From: Marinobacter salsuginis
GTDB lineage: Bacteria > Pseudomonadota > Gammaproteobacteria > Pseudomonadales > Oleiphilaceae
Assembly: GCF_009617755.1 (NCBI RefSeq)
Contig: NZ_BGZH01000001.1
Location: 496,001 to 560,000, forward strand
DNA length: 64,000 nucleotides
Direction: 5' to 3'
A model generated the notes under the pieces. It was given only the letters and a program-made list of their open reading frames with translations. It did no database searches and was not told the origin of the DNA. How positions within the stretch are numbered: the stretch's first letter is position 1; every line of letters begins with the position of its first letter. Positions 50,501 to 59,602 of the stretch are shown piece by piece. Position numbers and translations under genes: made by a program.

Positions 50501-52474
50501 AAGCAGCATCCTGTTGAAGGCGTCGTTCTCCGCTTCGCCGTGCCAGACCCGACGGAACAGCTCCTCAAATATTGGCCGGATGCGATGGATGTCGACAACA
50601 CTGCCGGTGTGGGCCTGGAGGGTGAAATCGTGGATCCAGACGGTTTTGTTGTGCCTGTCGGTCACCTCGAAGGGGTGCTCACCAATTACCCGGAAGCCCA
50701 GGTTGTCGAATATCGGCATCACATCCGACAGGGGCAACGGCTCATCTGGATAGAAGAGTTTGAAATGCAGCGTGCTTTCGTCCTCCTCCAGGGCCCGGTA
50801 GAAGCTCATAGCCAGATCGTGATTGTTGGCCGATGCCGCAATGTGGTCCAGATCGATGGCCGCCCGCCTGGGCGAGAACATGTCGGTATAACTGGCCGGG
50901 AATCCACCCGCCCAAAGCCGGTACAGCTCATTACCCTGCTCTTCGCCATAAGCCTCGCTCAGGGCTTCGGAAAGTCCGTCGCGCCAGGACTGCGCAAGCT
51001 CAATAACCTTCTCGCGAATCTCGGCTGTGGGCAGTTGGCGGTTTTCAACCTGGGGGACCCGGATGGTGAACTGGACCCGTGCCAGTACCGACTCGGAAAA
51101 GTGCGTTACGAACTCCACGTCCTCGGCTTCCAGCCGGTCTACCAGCACCTGCTCTACCTTGAGTCGCAACTCGGTGTTGTAGATGTCCCGTGGGAAGAAC
51201 GCCAGGCAGGTAACAAACTGGCCGTACACATCCTCCCGCATGAACAGCTCGATCCGGCGGCGCTCCTGAATATACAGAATGCTTTTCGCCACCTTGAGAA
51301 GTTCTTCCGGTTCAATCTGGAACAGCTCGTCGCGGGGATACACCGTGAGGATCTGTTCGAGCTCCTTGCCGGCGTAATCATCGCGAAGGAACCCGGACCG
51401 CTTCATGACACTCTGGAACTTGCGACGCAGCAAGGGAATCTCGTCGGGCCGCTCGTTGTAGACCCGGGCGGTGTAAAGGCCGAGAAAACGGCGTTCACCG
51501 ACCACCTCGCCCTTGTTGTTGAATTTCTTGACGGCAATGTAGTCCGGGTACGCAGGCCGGTGGACCCGCGAACGTTGGGCCGACTTGGCGAAGATAAAAA
51601 TATCGTCGCTTCGGGTCATTTCATGGCGAGTGCGCTGGGGCAATTCATTCAGGCGAACCCGGTCCGGGCGCTCGTTATTGACGCGGAGAATGCCCAGTTC
51701 CGAGTTCTCGACCCGGCGAACAACCATTCCGCTTTTGTCCTTGGCGAAGTCGTACTCGTCATAACCAAGGAAGGTAAAATGATCCCGGGCCAGCCATTCC
51801 AGAAATGCCCGGGCTTCCTCTTTCTGTTCGTCATTGATGCCCGCCGTGGTGCTGTCCAGCTCGCCCAGGATCTCGTTTACCTTTTCGGTAACGACCGGGA
51901 AGTCGCTGACGGCAATCCGAACCTCATGGAGGACATTCTGGAGCGTGTCCTCCAGGTCCCGGAGATCTTCCGGATCACTGTGTCTGTCGATCTCAAGGAC
52001 AATGAACGCTTCGTAGTCCGAACCGGAGGCCTTCTTCTTGGTGGTGTGCAGTTTCTTCAGCTTCCCATCGCTCTGTCTTTCCACTTGCAAAATCGAGTGC
52101 TGGATAGAATGGGTACCAATCTCCCGCTGGTTAATGGCGATACGAAGGGAGTCGATCAGAAACGGGATGTTCGGGTGCAGAATAAAGACAACGGTGTGCG
52201 TCGACTGCCAGCCATCACTCTCCAGATCAGGATTGAATACGGCAACCGGCGTTTCTTCGGCAGACCGCTTCTGCAGAAACTGCCATGCGGCAAGAACTGC
52301 CCCATAGGTGTCGCCGAATCGTCGACTGACCAGTTCTTCAAGTGGGATATGCGCATAATGCTGCTTGGCAAATTCGCTGATTTTCCTGGCTTCGGTTTTT
52401 GAAATCTTCTTCGCGAAAGCGTCAGCCAACTGTTCAAAGAATTGATCCTTGCTGGCCACTGTCAGCGCATTCAT
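47588..52474 (-). CDS. gdhB: NAD-specific glutamate dehydrogenase, large (180 kDa) class
   Basis: 1628 residues. An N-terminal ACT-like regulatory region of about 600 residues precedes the GDH core. The core has [36 protein letters not shown] (substrate and catalytic Lys, read in parts), [17 protein letters not shown] and [14 protein letters not shown]. A long C-terminal domain follows. It deaminates glutamate to 2-oxoglutarate and ammonia with NAD, a catabolic route used for growth on arginine and glutamate in Pseudomonas. GAGG precedes the ATG. It is divergent from the moxR operon. Confidence 0.96.
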   Translation of the reverse strand: [1628 protein letters not shown]

Positions 52475-52637
52475 GGTCGACCTCAGTTAGTGTGAAATAA
52501 ACGTAATCGGCGTATCGTCACATAAGCATAGTCAAACCCTTGATTTTTGCCGGCCAGACGCCAAAACTTCGGCAACTACCTACGCACGATACGGGTTTCT
52601 CCGGGAAATCTTCAGATACAGAGAGCAGTCATTTCCA

Positions 52638-53600
52638 ATGTCGCTACAGCATACGTTCGGTGAGTTACGGGAACAGTTAGCCAAACGGATAATCGGACAG
52701 GAAAAACTGGTGGATCGCCTGCTGATCGCGCTGCTTGCCGACGGCCACCTGCTGGTCGAAGGCGCACCGGGTCTGGCCAAAACCACCGCCATCAAAGCCC
52801 TTGCCGACCACCTGGACGGTGATTTTCACAGAATCCAGTTTACCCCGGACCTGCTGCCTTCCGACGTCACTGGCAGTGAGATTTACCGCCCGGAAACAGG
52901 GCAGTTCGAATTCCAGCGCGGCCCCATATTCCATAACCTCGTGCTTGCCGATGAAATTAACCGGGCACCCGCCAAGGTCCAGTCCGCCCTTCTGGAAGCC
53001 ATGGGCGAGCGACAGATCAGCGTGGGCATGCGCACCTTTCCGCTGGACCGGCTGTTTCTGGTCATGGCCACCCAGAACCCCATCGAACAGGAAGGCACCT
53101 ACCCGCTGCCCGAAGCCCAACTGGACCGGTTCCTGATGCATGTGGTCATCCATTACCCGTCGGCGGAGGCTGAAAAGGCTATTCTGCAACTGGCAAGGAA
53201 CGATTATCGGCATGGCCTGCCCAAGACAGATCTGCGCCTGACGGCAGATCAGGTGTTCGAAGCCCGGGCGGACGTCGCCAACATCTACATGGCAGAGCCT
53301 GTTGAGCAATACCTGCTGGCGCTGGTGCTGGCCACCCGTGATCCGGCCGCCCTGGACCCGGAACTGACCCGCTGGACCGCCTTTGGCGCCAGCCCCCGCG
53401 GCACCATTGCCCTGGATCGTTGTGCCCGGGCACTGGCCTGGCTTGACGGCCGCGACTACGTCACCCCGGATGATGTACGTGCCATGGCCTTCGACGTGCT
53501 CCGACACCGCATCCTGCTGACGTTTGAGGCAGAGGCCGAAGGCATGACCGCCGATACCGTCATCGAGCGGCTGATCGAACGTGTTCCGGTGAGCGCCTGA
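52638..53600 (+). CDS. MoxR-family AAA+ ATPase
   Basis: 320 residues. Walker A is EGAPGLAKTTAIKALA (about 39-54) and Walker B is NLVLADEINRAP. Sensor 1 is FLVMATQNPIEQEGTYPLPEAQLDRF and the lid helix region follows. MoxR ATPases act as chaperones that mature or remodel VWA-domain partners, and two such partners, batA and batB, lie downstream. First gene of a six-gene operon. Confidence 0.94.
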   Translation: MSLQHTFGELREQLAKRIIGQEKLVDRLLIALLADGHLLVEGAPGLAKTTAIKALADHLDGDFHRIQFTPDLLPSDVTGSEIYRPETGQFEFQRGPIFHNLVLADEINRAPAKVQSALLEAMGERQISVGMRTFPLDRLFLVMATQNPIEQEGTYPLPEAQLDRFLMHVVIHYPSAEAEKAILQLARNDYRHGLPKTDLRLTADQVFEARADVANIYMAEPVEQYLLALVLATRDPAALDPELTRWTAFGASPRGTIALDRCARALAWLDGRDYVTPDDVRAMAFDVLRHRILLTFEAEAEGMTADTVIERLIERVPVSA

Positions 53601-53637
53601 AGCCATCGACGGAAGTAATACACGGGAGCCGTCAGGC

Positions 53638-54579
53638 ATGGGCCACAGCGAAGCCATTACCCACATCAGCCTACCGGACCTGATCCGCTTGCAGGCGGAC
53701 GCCCGGGCATTGAAACTGCCCTCCGCCCGTCCAGTGCGCTCACGCCAGGCCGGTTTGCAACGCTCGCCCCAGCGCGGCCGCGGCATGGCGTTTGCGGAAG
53801 TCCGGCTGTACCAGCCCGGAGATGACATCCGCAGCATCGACTGGCGGGTCACCGCCCGCCGCCAGGAGCCACACACAAAGCTCTATGAGGAGGAGCGGGA
53901 AAGACCCGTGCTGCTCCTGTGCGATCTCGGCCCCAGCCTTTTTTTTGCCAGCACCGGCGCCTTTAAACAGGTCCGCTGTGCCCAGATCGCTGCCATTCTG
54001 GCCTGGCTTGCGCTGTGGTCGGGAGACCAGGTGGGAGGCATCGTATTCAATGATGAGACCCTGAGTGTTCTTCGCCCTGCCCGTCGCAAAAAATCGGTGC
54101 TGCGGTTGCTGGACACGCTGGACGAACAGCAACGACGGGACAACCAAGCGCCGGCACAGGACGAGCAACCCGCCCAGTGCAGGCTGGACATGGCACTTAC
54201 CGAGGCCCGCCGGGTCGCCCACACCGGCAGCCGGATTTTCGTGATCAGTGATTTTCTGGATATTTCTGCAGAAACAGGCACGCTGCTCGGGGCCCTGGCC
54301 CGCCACAATTCAGTCAGCGCCCTGAGAATCGTCGACCCACTCGAAAAGGAGCTGCCAAAAAGTGGACGCTTCGCGGTTGCCGGCCCGGACGGTCCCGTGT
54401 GGTTCGACGCCGGAAACCCCCGGTTCCAGCGCGCCTGGCATGAGAAAGTCACCAACCACGAACACCGGTTGGAAGACTGTTTCCGAACCTCCGGGGTCAC
54501 CATGGCAGAGGTGTCCACGGCGGAAGATCCGGCGGCGACCCTGAAACTACTGCTTGGGCCGGGAGGGCGCATCGGATGA
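53638..54579 (+). CDS. DUF58 domain protein
   Basis: 313 residues. The DUF58 signature is EVRLYQPGDDIRSIDWRVTARR, with LYEEERERPVLLLCDLG leading into a VWA-like fold. It has no signal peptide or membrane helix. DUF58 proteins nearly always sit between a moxR gene and VWA genes. Their role is unknown, but a MIDAS-like scaffold for the complex is likely. It ends in a 4-base overlap with the DUF4381 gene. Confidence 0.93.
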   Translation: MGHSEAITHISLPDLIRLQADARALKLPSARPVRSRQAGLQRSPQRGRGMAFAEVRLYQPGDDIRSIDWRVTARRQEPHTKLYEEERERPVLLLCDLGPSLFFASTGAFKQVRCAQIAAILAWLALWSGDQVGGIVFNDETLSVLRPARRKKSVLRLLDTLDEQQRRDNQAPAQDEQPAQCRLDMALTEARRVAHTGSRIFVISDFLDISAETGTLLGALARHNSVSALRIVDPLEKELPKSGRFAVAGPDGPVWFDAGNPRFQRAWHEKVTNHEHRLEDCFRTSGVTMAEVSTAEDPAATLKLLLGPGGRIG

Positions 54580-55046
54580 ACCCGCAGGATCCGCTCAGCC
54601 AGCTCCGGGACATACACCTGCCCGAGACTGGTGGTTTCTGGCCACCCGCTCCTGGCTGGTGGATGCTGGCCGTCCTGGTCATTGCGGCACTTGCAGCGCT
54701 GATCTGGCTTATCCTGAAGCGACGGAAACGAAACCGGTGGCTGCGATCCGCCCGCGCCCAGCTGGCGAGACTGGAAGGTTCAGCCAGCTCCGACCCCGCG
54801 TGGTTTGCGCAATTGAATACCCTGCTCAAACAAGCCGCCCGGGAGCGCTACCCTGACCAGCATCCGGAAGCGCTGACTGGTGATGCCTGGGTGAACTTCC
54901 TTCTGTCTACCGCCCCAAGGGACCGGGTTGCCTCCAGGCCGGTTGCCGAGGCCCTGGTGCAGAGTGCCTGGCGGCCGACGGTTTCGGCGGAACCCGCCGA
55001 GGCACTGGCGTTCGCCCGGTTGTGGCTGGGAGGTCAGAAATGCTGA
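54576..55046 (+). CDS. DUF4381 domain protein
   Basis: 156 residues. A short N-terminal segment opens with NPQDPLSQLRDIHLPETGGFWPP, a DUF4381 hallmark. One membrane helix follows at about 28-50 (WWMLAVLVIAALAALIWLIL), then a helical cytoplasmic domain with RARL-type basic residues. It is a small membrane partner of the Bat proteins. Its stop overlaps the start of batA by 7 bases. Confidence 0.9.
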   Translation: MNPQDPLSQLRDIHLPETGGFWPPAPGWWMLAVLVIAALAALIWLILKRRKRNRWLRSARAQLARLEGSASSDPAWFAQLNTLLKQAARERYPDQHPEALTGDAWVNFLLSTAPRDRVASRPVAEALVQSAWRPTVSAEPAEALAFARLWLGGQKC

Positions 55047-56071
55047 CTCTTGCCTGGCCCTGGGTACTGGTTCTCGTACTGATACCGCTGATCGTCAAAT
55101 GGCGGAAGCCTGGGGGGCAGTCGGTGGATGCGCCGGTGCTGCCGGTCGGTCACTGGCTGTCGGACCTGCCCGGTGTCAGTCGTCGCGGCAATGCCGTTCC
55201 ACTGTGGCAACAGCTGTTGCTGTTCCTAATGTGGACGCTTCTGATGATTGCCCTGGCACGCCCCCAACACGTGAGCGAGCAGGTGCAAATGCCGGTTTCC
55301 GGCCGGGATCTGATGCTGGTTGTCGACATCTCCCCCAGCATGGACGAACAGGATATGGTCCTTCAGGGCCGGAGCATCAATCGCCTGCAGGCGGTCAAGC
55401 GGGTACTGGATGACTTCATTTCCCGCCGCCAGGGTGACCGGCTCGGTCTGATCCTGTTCGGCACTGAGCCCTATGTTCAGGCCCCACTGACCTTCGATCT
55501 TGAAACCGTCAGAACCCTGATGCGCGAGGCGGGTCTGGGCATGGCCGGACGCGCCACTGCCATTGGCGACGCGGTCGGTCTCGCGACCAAGCGACTGAGA
55601 GACAGGCCCCAGGACCAGCGCGTTGTAGTCCTGCTGACCGATGGCGCCAACACGGCTGGCGAAATTACCCCCGACAAGGCCACCGAAATCGCCGCCGCTG
55701 CCAGTATTCGGCTTTACACCATCGGCATTGGGGCCGAATCCATGGTTCAGCGGGGCTTGCTGGGCTCACGGCGGGTAAACCCGTCCAGGGACCTGGATGA
55801 AAACCTGCTGACCCGGATGGCCCAGCAAACCGGCGGAGAGTATTTCCGCGCCCGAAGCCTGCCGGAGCTGGAACTGATTTACGAGAGCATCGACCAACTG
55901 GAACCCATCGAGCTGGAGGGTAAGTTTTATCGGCCAGTAACCGAACTCTATGTCTGGCCCGCCGGCCTGGCGGTCCTGCTGTGGCTGGCCCTGTTCCTTG
56001 TTCGCCACGGGCATGAGTTGTTTGCTGACTCCCGGCGCAACAGGAAGGAGGATGAAGCGAATGTGGGCTGA
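55040..56071 (+). CDS. batA: VWA-domain membrane protein BatA
   Basis: 343 residues from ATG 55040, with GGGAGG 7 bases before it. Two N-terminal membrane helices (about 1-20 and 53-75) precede a VWA domain whose MIDAS metal motif is VVDISPSM (DxSxS), with DGAN for the third loop. A last helix (about 300-325) closes the protein. The VWA domain is in the periplasm. In Bacteroides, Leptospira and Francisella Bat proteins aid oxygen or stress tolerance. The stop overlaps the next gene by 11 bases. Confidence 0.92.
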   Translation: MLTLAWPWVLVLVLIPLIVKWRKPGGQSVDAPVLPVGHWLSDLPGVSRRGNAVPLWQQLLLFLMWTLLMIALARPQHVSEQVQMPVSGRDLMLVVDISPSMDEQDMVLQGRSINRLQAVKRVLDDFISRRQGDRLGLILFGTEPYVQAPLTFDLETVRTLMREAGLGMAGRATAIGDAVGLATKRLRDRPQDQRVVVLLTDGANTAGEITPDKATEIAAAASIRLYTIGIGAESMVQRGLLGSRRVNPSRDLDENLLTRMAQQTGGEYFRARSLPELELIYESIDQLEPIELEGKFYRPVTELYVWPAGLAVLLWLALFLVRHGHELFADSRRNRKEDEANVG

Positions 56072-57869
56072 CTTTCACTTTCTGCGGCCGTTCTGGTTCT
56101 TGCTGCTTCTGCTGCTACCCATCCTGTACCTGGCCTTCCGGCAAATGCGCCTGGGCGACAGCGGCTGGTCCCGGCTTATTCCGGCCCGCTTGCTGTCGCC
56201 GCTGATTCGTCACAACGGCAGCTCGGGGAAAACGGCAAAGTCGCCTCTGGCCCCGGCCACCGCTGCCCTTGTCATCCTGTCCCTGGCTCTGGCCGGCCCC
56301 GCCTGGCGGGAGGCACCCACCCCGCTGAAACAGCCGGGCGACAGCCTTGTGATTGCTCTGGACCTTTCCCTGTCCATGCTGGCCACAGACGTTGAACCTG
56401 ATCGCCTGACGCGGGCCAAACGGAAAATCCGGGATATCCTTGCGCTGCGGGAAGGCAGCCTGACCGGTCTGCTTGTCTTTTCCGGCGACGCCCACGTGGT
56501 CACACCGCTCACCGATGATGGCCGCACGATTGAGGGCATGCTCAATGTGCTGGACCCGGTCATCATGCCGGCCACAGGCAACCGGGCCGACCTGGCGGTT
56601 GCCCGGGCAAAAGAGTTGTTGCAGCAGGGGGCCCCGGGCGAGGGCCGGATCCTGCTGATCACTGACAACATCAACGATCGCTATACCGGGACGATCCGGG
56701 ACACGCTTTCCGGGACCGGTTACGCCCTCAACACTCTCGTTGTCGGCACCGAGGAAGGTGGCCCAATTCCCCTGGCCCGGCGCGGATTTATACGTGAAAA
56801 CGACGACATCGTTATCACTCGGGCCAACCCGCAAGCACTATCGCAACTCGCTGGCAGCACCGGCGGCCGAAGCCACGAGCTGACCCTGGACGATACCGAT
56901 ATTCACTCCCTGAACCTGAGCCCGAAGGATAGTGACGACTGGCAGGAATCAGAGGAGGGCCTGACGGTCAGTCGCTGGCAGGACGACGGCTACTGGCTGC
57001 TCTGGCTAGCCCTTCCCCTGGTTCTGCTTGGCTGGCGCCGCGGAGCATTCAGTGCCCTCGCACTGATCCTCCTGCCGGTCTGGCCACAGCCCGCTGCTGC
57101 CATAAGCTGGGATGAGCTCTGGCAACGGGAGGATCAGAGAGCTCCCGAACTGATCGAGAAAAGTCCTGAGGCGGCTGCCCGGCAGATGGAAGACCCGGAA
57201 TGGCGTGGGTCTGCACTGTATCGTTCCGGGCAATTCGAGGGCGCCGCCCAGGCATTCGCCCGGTCGCAGGGCCCACGTGCCAGTTACAATCGTGGCAACG
57301 CACTGGCCCGTGCCGGCAAACTACAGGAGGCTTTGGCCGCCTACGATGCCGCCCTGGAGCAAGCACCCGACATGGAGGATGCCCGACACAATCGCAAGAT
57401 TGTCGAAGAGCTGCTGAATCAACAGCAGCAGGATCAGGAAGGCGGCCAGCAGGGCTCGTCTGACTCCTCCAGCAGCGAGGAAAATCAGGGCAATCAGCAA
57501 CAGAGCCGCCAGAACCAGGAAGGCAACGGTGAAAGCGAATCTTCCAGCGGTTCGGGAAACAATCAGCAGGATTCCCGGAACAGCCAGACCGCGTCCGGCA
57601 ACGAGGATTCAGCAAACAATCAGGGCGATGAGCAGAATCAGCAAGAGCCAGGTGAGCAAGGCAATCCCGAGCAGGCATCCGGCGAGGGGGAATCTCCCGC
57701 AGGCCAGGCACAGGCGCCCGCCCCTATTTCCGAAACGCCGCTGACCCAGAGCCAGGAACAATGGCTCAGACGGGTACCTGATAACCCGGGCGGCTTGCTG
57801 CAGCGCAAATTCCTGCAGCAGTATCAACAACGCCAGACTCCATCCGATGAGGGCGATACACCATGGTAA
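56061..57869 (+). CDS. batB: VWA and TPR protein BatB/BatC-like, with Gln/Asn/Ser-rich tail
   Basis: 602 residues from ATG 56061, where GGAAGGAG gives the better spacing. Helices lie at about 7-27 and 60-77, then the VWA domain with IALDLSLSM (DxSxS). A further helix lies at about 300-340. A TPR pair (SALYRSGQFEGAAQAFARS, SYNRGNALARAGKLQEALAAYDAALEQAP) follows. Thus BatB and BatC functions are fused in one chain. The last 130 residues are almost all Gln, Asn, Ser, Glu and Gly, ending with a short conserved-looking LRRVPDNPGGLLQRKFLQQY motif. It overlaps batD by 7 bases. Confidence 0.9.
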   Translation: MWADFHFLRPFWFLLLLLLPILYLAFRQMRLGDSGWSRLIPARLLSPLIRHNGSSGKTAKSPLAPATAALVILSLALAGPAWREAPTPLKQPGDSLVIALDLSLSMLATDVEPDRLTRAKRKIRDILALREGSLTGLLVFSGDAHVVTPLTDDGRTIEGMLNVLDPVIMPATGNRADLAVARAKELLQQGAPGEGRILLITDNINDRYTGTIRDTLSGTGYALNTLVVGTEEGGPIPLARRGFIRENDDIVITRANPQALSQLAGSTGGRSHELTLDDTDIHSLNLSPKDSDDWQESEEGLTVSRWQDDGYWLLWLALPLVLLGWRRGAFSALALILLPVWPQPAAAISWDELWQREDQRAPELIEKSPEAAARQMEDPEWRGSALYRSGQFEGAAQAFARSQGPRASYNRGNALARAGKLQEALAAYDAALEQAPDMEDARHNRKIVEELLNQQQQDQEGGQQGSSDSSSSEENQGNQQQSRQNQEGNGESESSSGSGNNQQDSRNSQTASGNEDSANNQGDEQNQQEPGEQGNPEQASGEGESPAGQAQAPAPISETPLTQSQEQWLRRVPDNPGGLLQRKFLQQYQQRQTPSDEGDTPW

Positions 57870-59599
57870 AACGGCTGATTACACCCGCCGTCTGTCAATT
57901 TCTTTTAGCCATGCTTCTGACGGCAATCTGGCTGCCGGCCCAGGCACAGTCACAGCAGCTGACGGTCGAACCCGACCGTACTCGCCTCTACGAAGGCGAG
58001 GTGCTGACATTGACTGTGAAGGGTAGCATGGAGATCGATATCAACCTGGGCAACCTGTTTGACTTTGACATGTCCAGCCTGCCCAAGCCGGATATCGAGA
58101 AAGTGGAGCCGGATTTTGAAATCCTGGCCCAGAACCAGCAATACAGCATCCGCACCGTGAACAGTCAGATGGTGGGCGAGATTACCTGGACCTACCAGCT
58201 TGCACCGAAGAGCACCGGCGAGCTGACTATCCCGGCGCTCACCTTTAAAGAGGCAGTATCAGCGCCGGTTACCATAGAGGTGGTGGATGGCTCACCACCG
58301 GATCAGGCCAGTCCCGGTCGGGACAGCTTTATCGAATTGTCTGCCGACAAAGATGAAGTGTATGTCCAGGAGCAGTTGATCCTGACGGTCCGGCTTTTCT
58401 TCCGGGGTAACCTGATTCGCGGAGAGCTCTCCGAGCCCACCCATCCCCATGTCATTATCGAATCCCTGGGCAGGCAACAGGAATTCTCCCGCTATCGTGA
58501 CGGAGTCCGATACCGTGTTGTAGAACGCCGGTATGCGATCTTCCCTCAGCGTGCGGGTACCCTGAAACTGCCGGCGATCCGTTTCGAGGGCCAGGCCAGG
58601 GACGCTTCCGGCAACCTTCGTTTTCTGCGGGACAGCGAGGAGCTGTTTGAAGTTCCGGTGAAGGATGTGCCTGCACAATTCAGTGGCGAAACGTGGCTGC
58701 CGGCAACCGGCGTGGCGCTTGAGGAGTCCGGGCTTCCGCCATCGCTGGAGGTGGCCACCGGTGAAAACATGACCCGCGAAATCAAGCTGACGGCAGCGGG
58801 CCTTCCCGGGGAGGCACTACCACCGCTGCCCGATGCGGTACCGGACGGATTAAGAAGTTACCCCGAAGAGCCGGAACGACAGACCGAGACCACACCCGCT
58901 GGCCTCACATCCTCACTGACCCAGTCTGTGGCCCTGGTACCCGTGGAGCCCGGCCAGATGACCCTGCCGGCCATACGCATTGTCTGGTGGGACACGGAAG
59001 CCGATCAGGAGCGGGTAGCCACGATTCCACAGACAACACTGACGGTGAAAGACCCGACTACCGCTGCCGCGAGCCCATCCCCGCAAAACGATCAGGGCAA
59101 TGCAGGCCCGGAACCCGATGTCAGCAGCACGGAATCTACGGCTAGCCCGGCATCCGACCGAACCCGGCTGTGGCAGTGGTTCGCCCTGCTGCTGGGAATA
59201 CTCTGGGCAGGCACGCTAGTGGCATGGTGGTGGTCAGGAAAAAGCAGGAAAAGCACGCCGGCACAAACTGACAACCGGGACGAAGATGCCGCGTTCGACC
59301 GTCTGATCAGGGCCGCGAGGGACGGCGCCGCGGTAACACCGGAACTGGTCGTGGAATGGGCCAATCTCCACGTGCCCGGCCACGGCTTCCGCTCGGCGTC
59401 TGACGTTGTGGATCATTTCGATGACGAGACGCTGGCAGCAGAACTCAGAAGGCTTCAGGCACGGCTTTTTGCGCCCGGCCACAAGAACGACAGCTGGGAC
59501 GGCCAACCACTGGCGCGGGCCCTTGAACAGCTCCGGAGGCACCGGCGGACGGAAACCAGCGCCGATCTCCCTCCGCTCTACCCCAAAGGCCTGTCCTGA
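57863..59599 (+). CDS. batD: BatD-like oxygen tolerance protein
   Basis: 578 residues. Signal peptide (about 1-28, AQAQS cut). Ig-like beta domains follow (LTVEPDRTRLYEGEVLTLTV, QYSIRTVNSQMVGEITWTYQL, YAIFPQRAGTLKLPAIRF). A single membrane helix lies at about 436-456 (LWQWFALLLGILWAGTLVAWWW), and the C terminus is a 120-residue cytoplasmic tail. It is the last gene of the moxR-bat operon; the stop lies 3 bases from the stop of the convergent ccmI. Confidence 0.92.
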   Translation: MVKRLITPAVCQFLLAMLLTAIWLPAQAQSQQLTVEPDRTRLYEGEVLTLTVKGSMEIDINLGNLFDFDMSSLPKPDIEKVEPDFEILAQNQQYSIRTVNSQMVGEITWTYQLAPKSTGELTIPALTFKEAVSAPVTIEVVDGSPPDQASPGRDSFIELSADKDEVYVQEQLILTVRLFFRGNLIRGELSEPTHPHVIIESLGRQQEFSRYRDGVRYRVVERRYAIFPQRAGTLKLPAIRFEGQARDASGNLRFLRDSEELFEVPVKDVPAQFSGETWLPATGVALEESGLPPSLEVATGENMTREIKLTAAGLPGEALPPLPDAVPDGLRSYPEEPERQTETTPAGLTSSLTQSVALVPVEPGQMTLPAIRIVWWDTEADQERVATIPQTTLTVKDPTTAAASPSPQNDQGNAGPEPDVSSTESTASPASDRTRLWQWFALLLGILWAGTLVAWWWSGKSRKSTPAQTDNRDEDAAFDRLIRAARDGAAVTPELVVEWANLHVPGHGFRSASDVVDHFDDETLAAELRRLQARLFAPGHKNDSWDGQPLARALEQLRRHRRTETSADLPPLYPKGLS

Positions 59600-59602
59600 G
59601 GA

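Noticed and set aside
50048..52402. A 784-residue plus-strand frame opposite gdhB
   Set aside because: Long antisense frames are common over GC-rich genes. The gdhB protein is fully conserved in the other strand, and this one has no domain or ribosome site.
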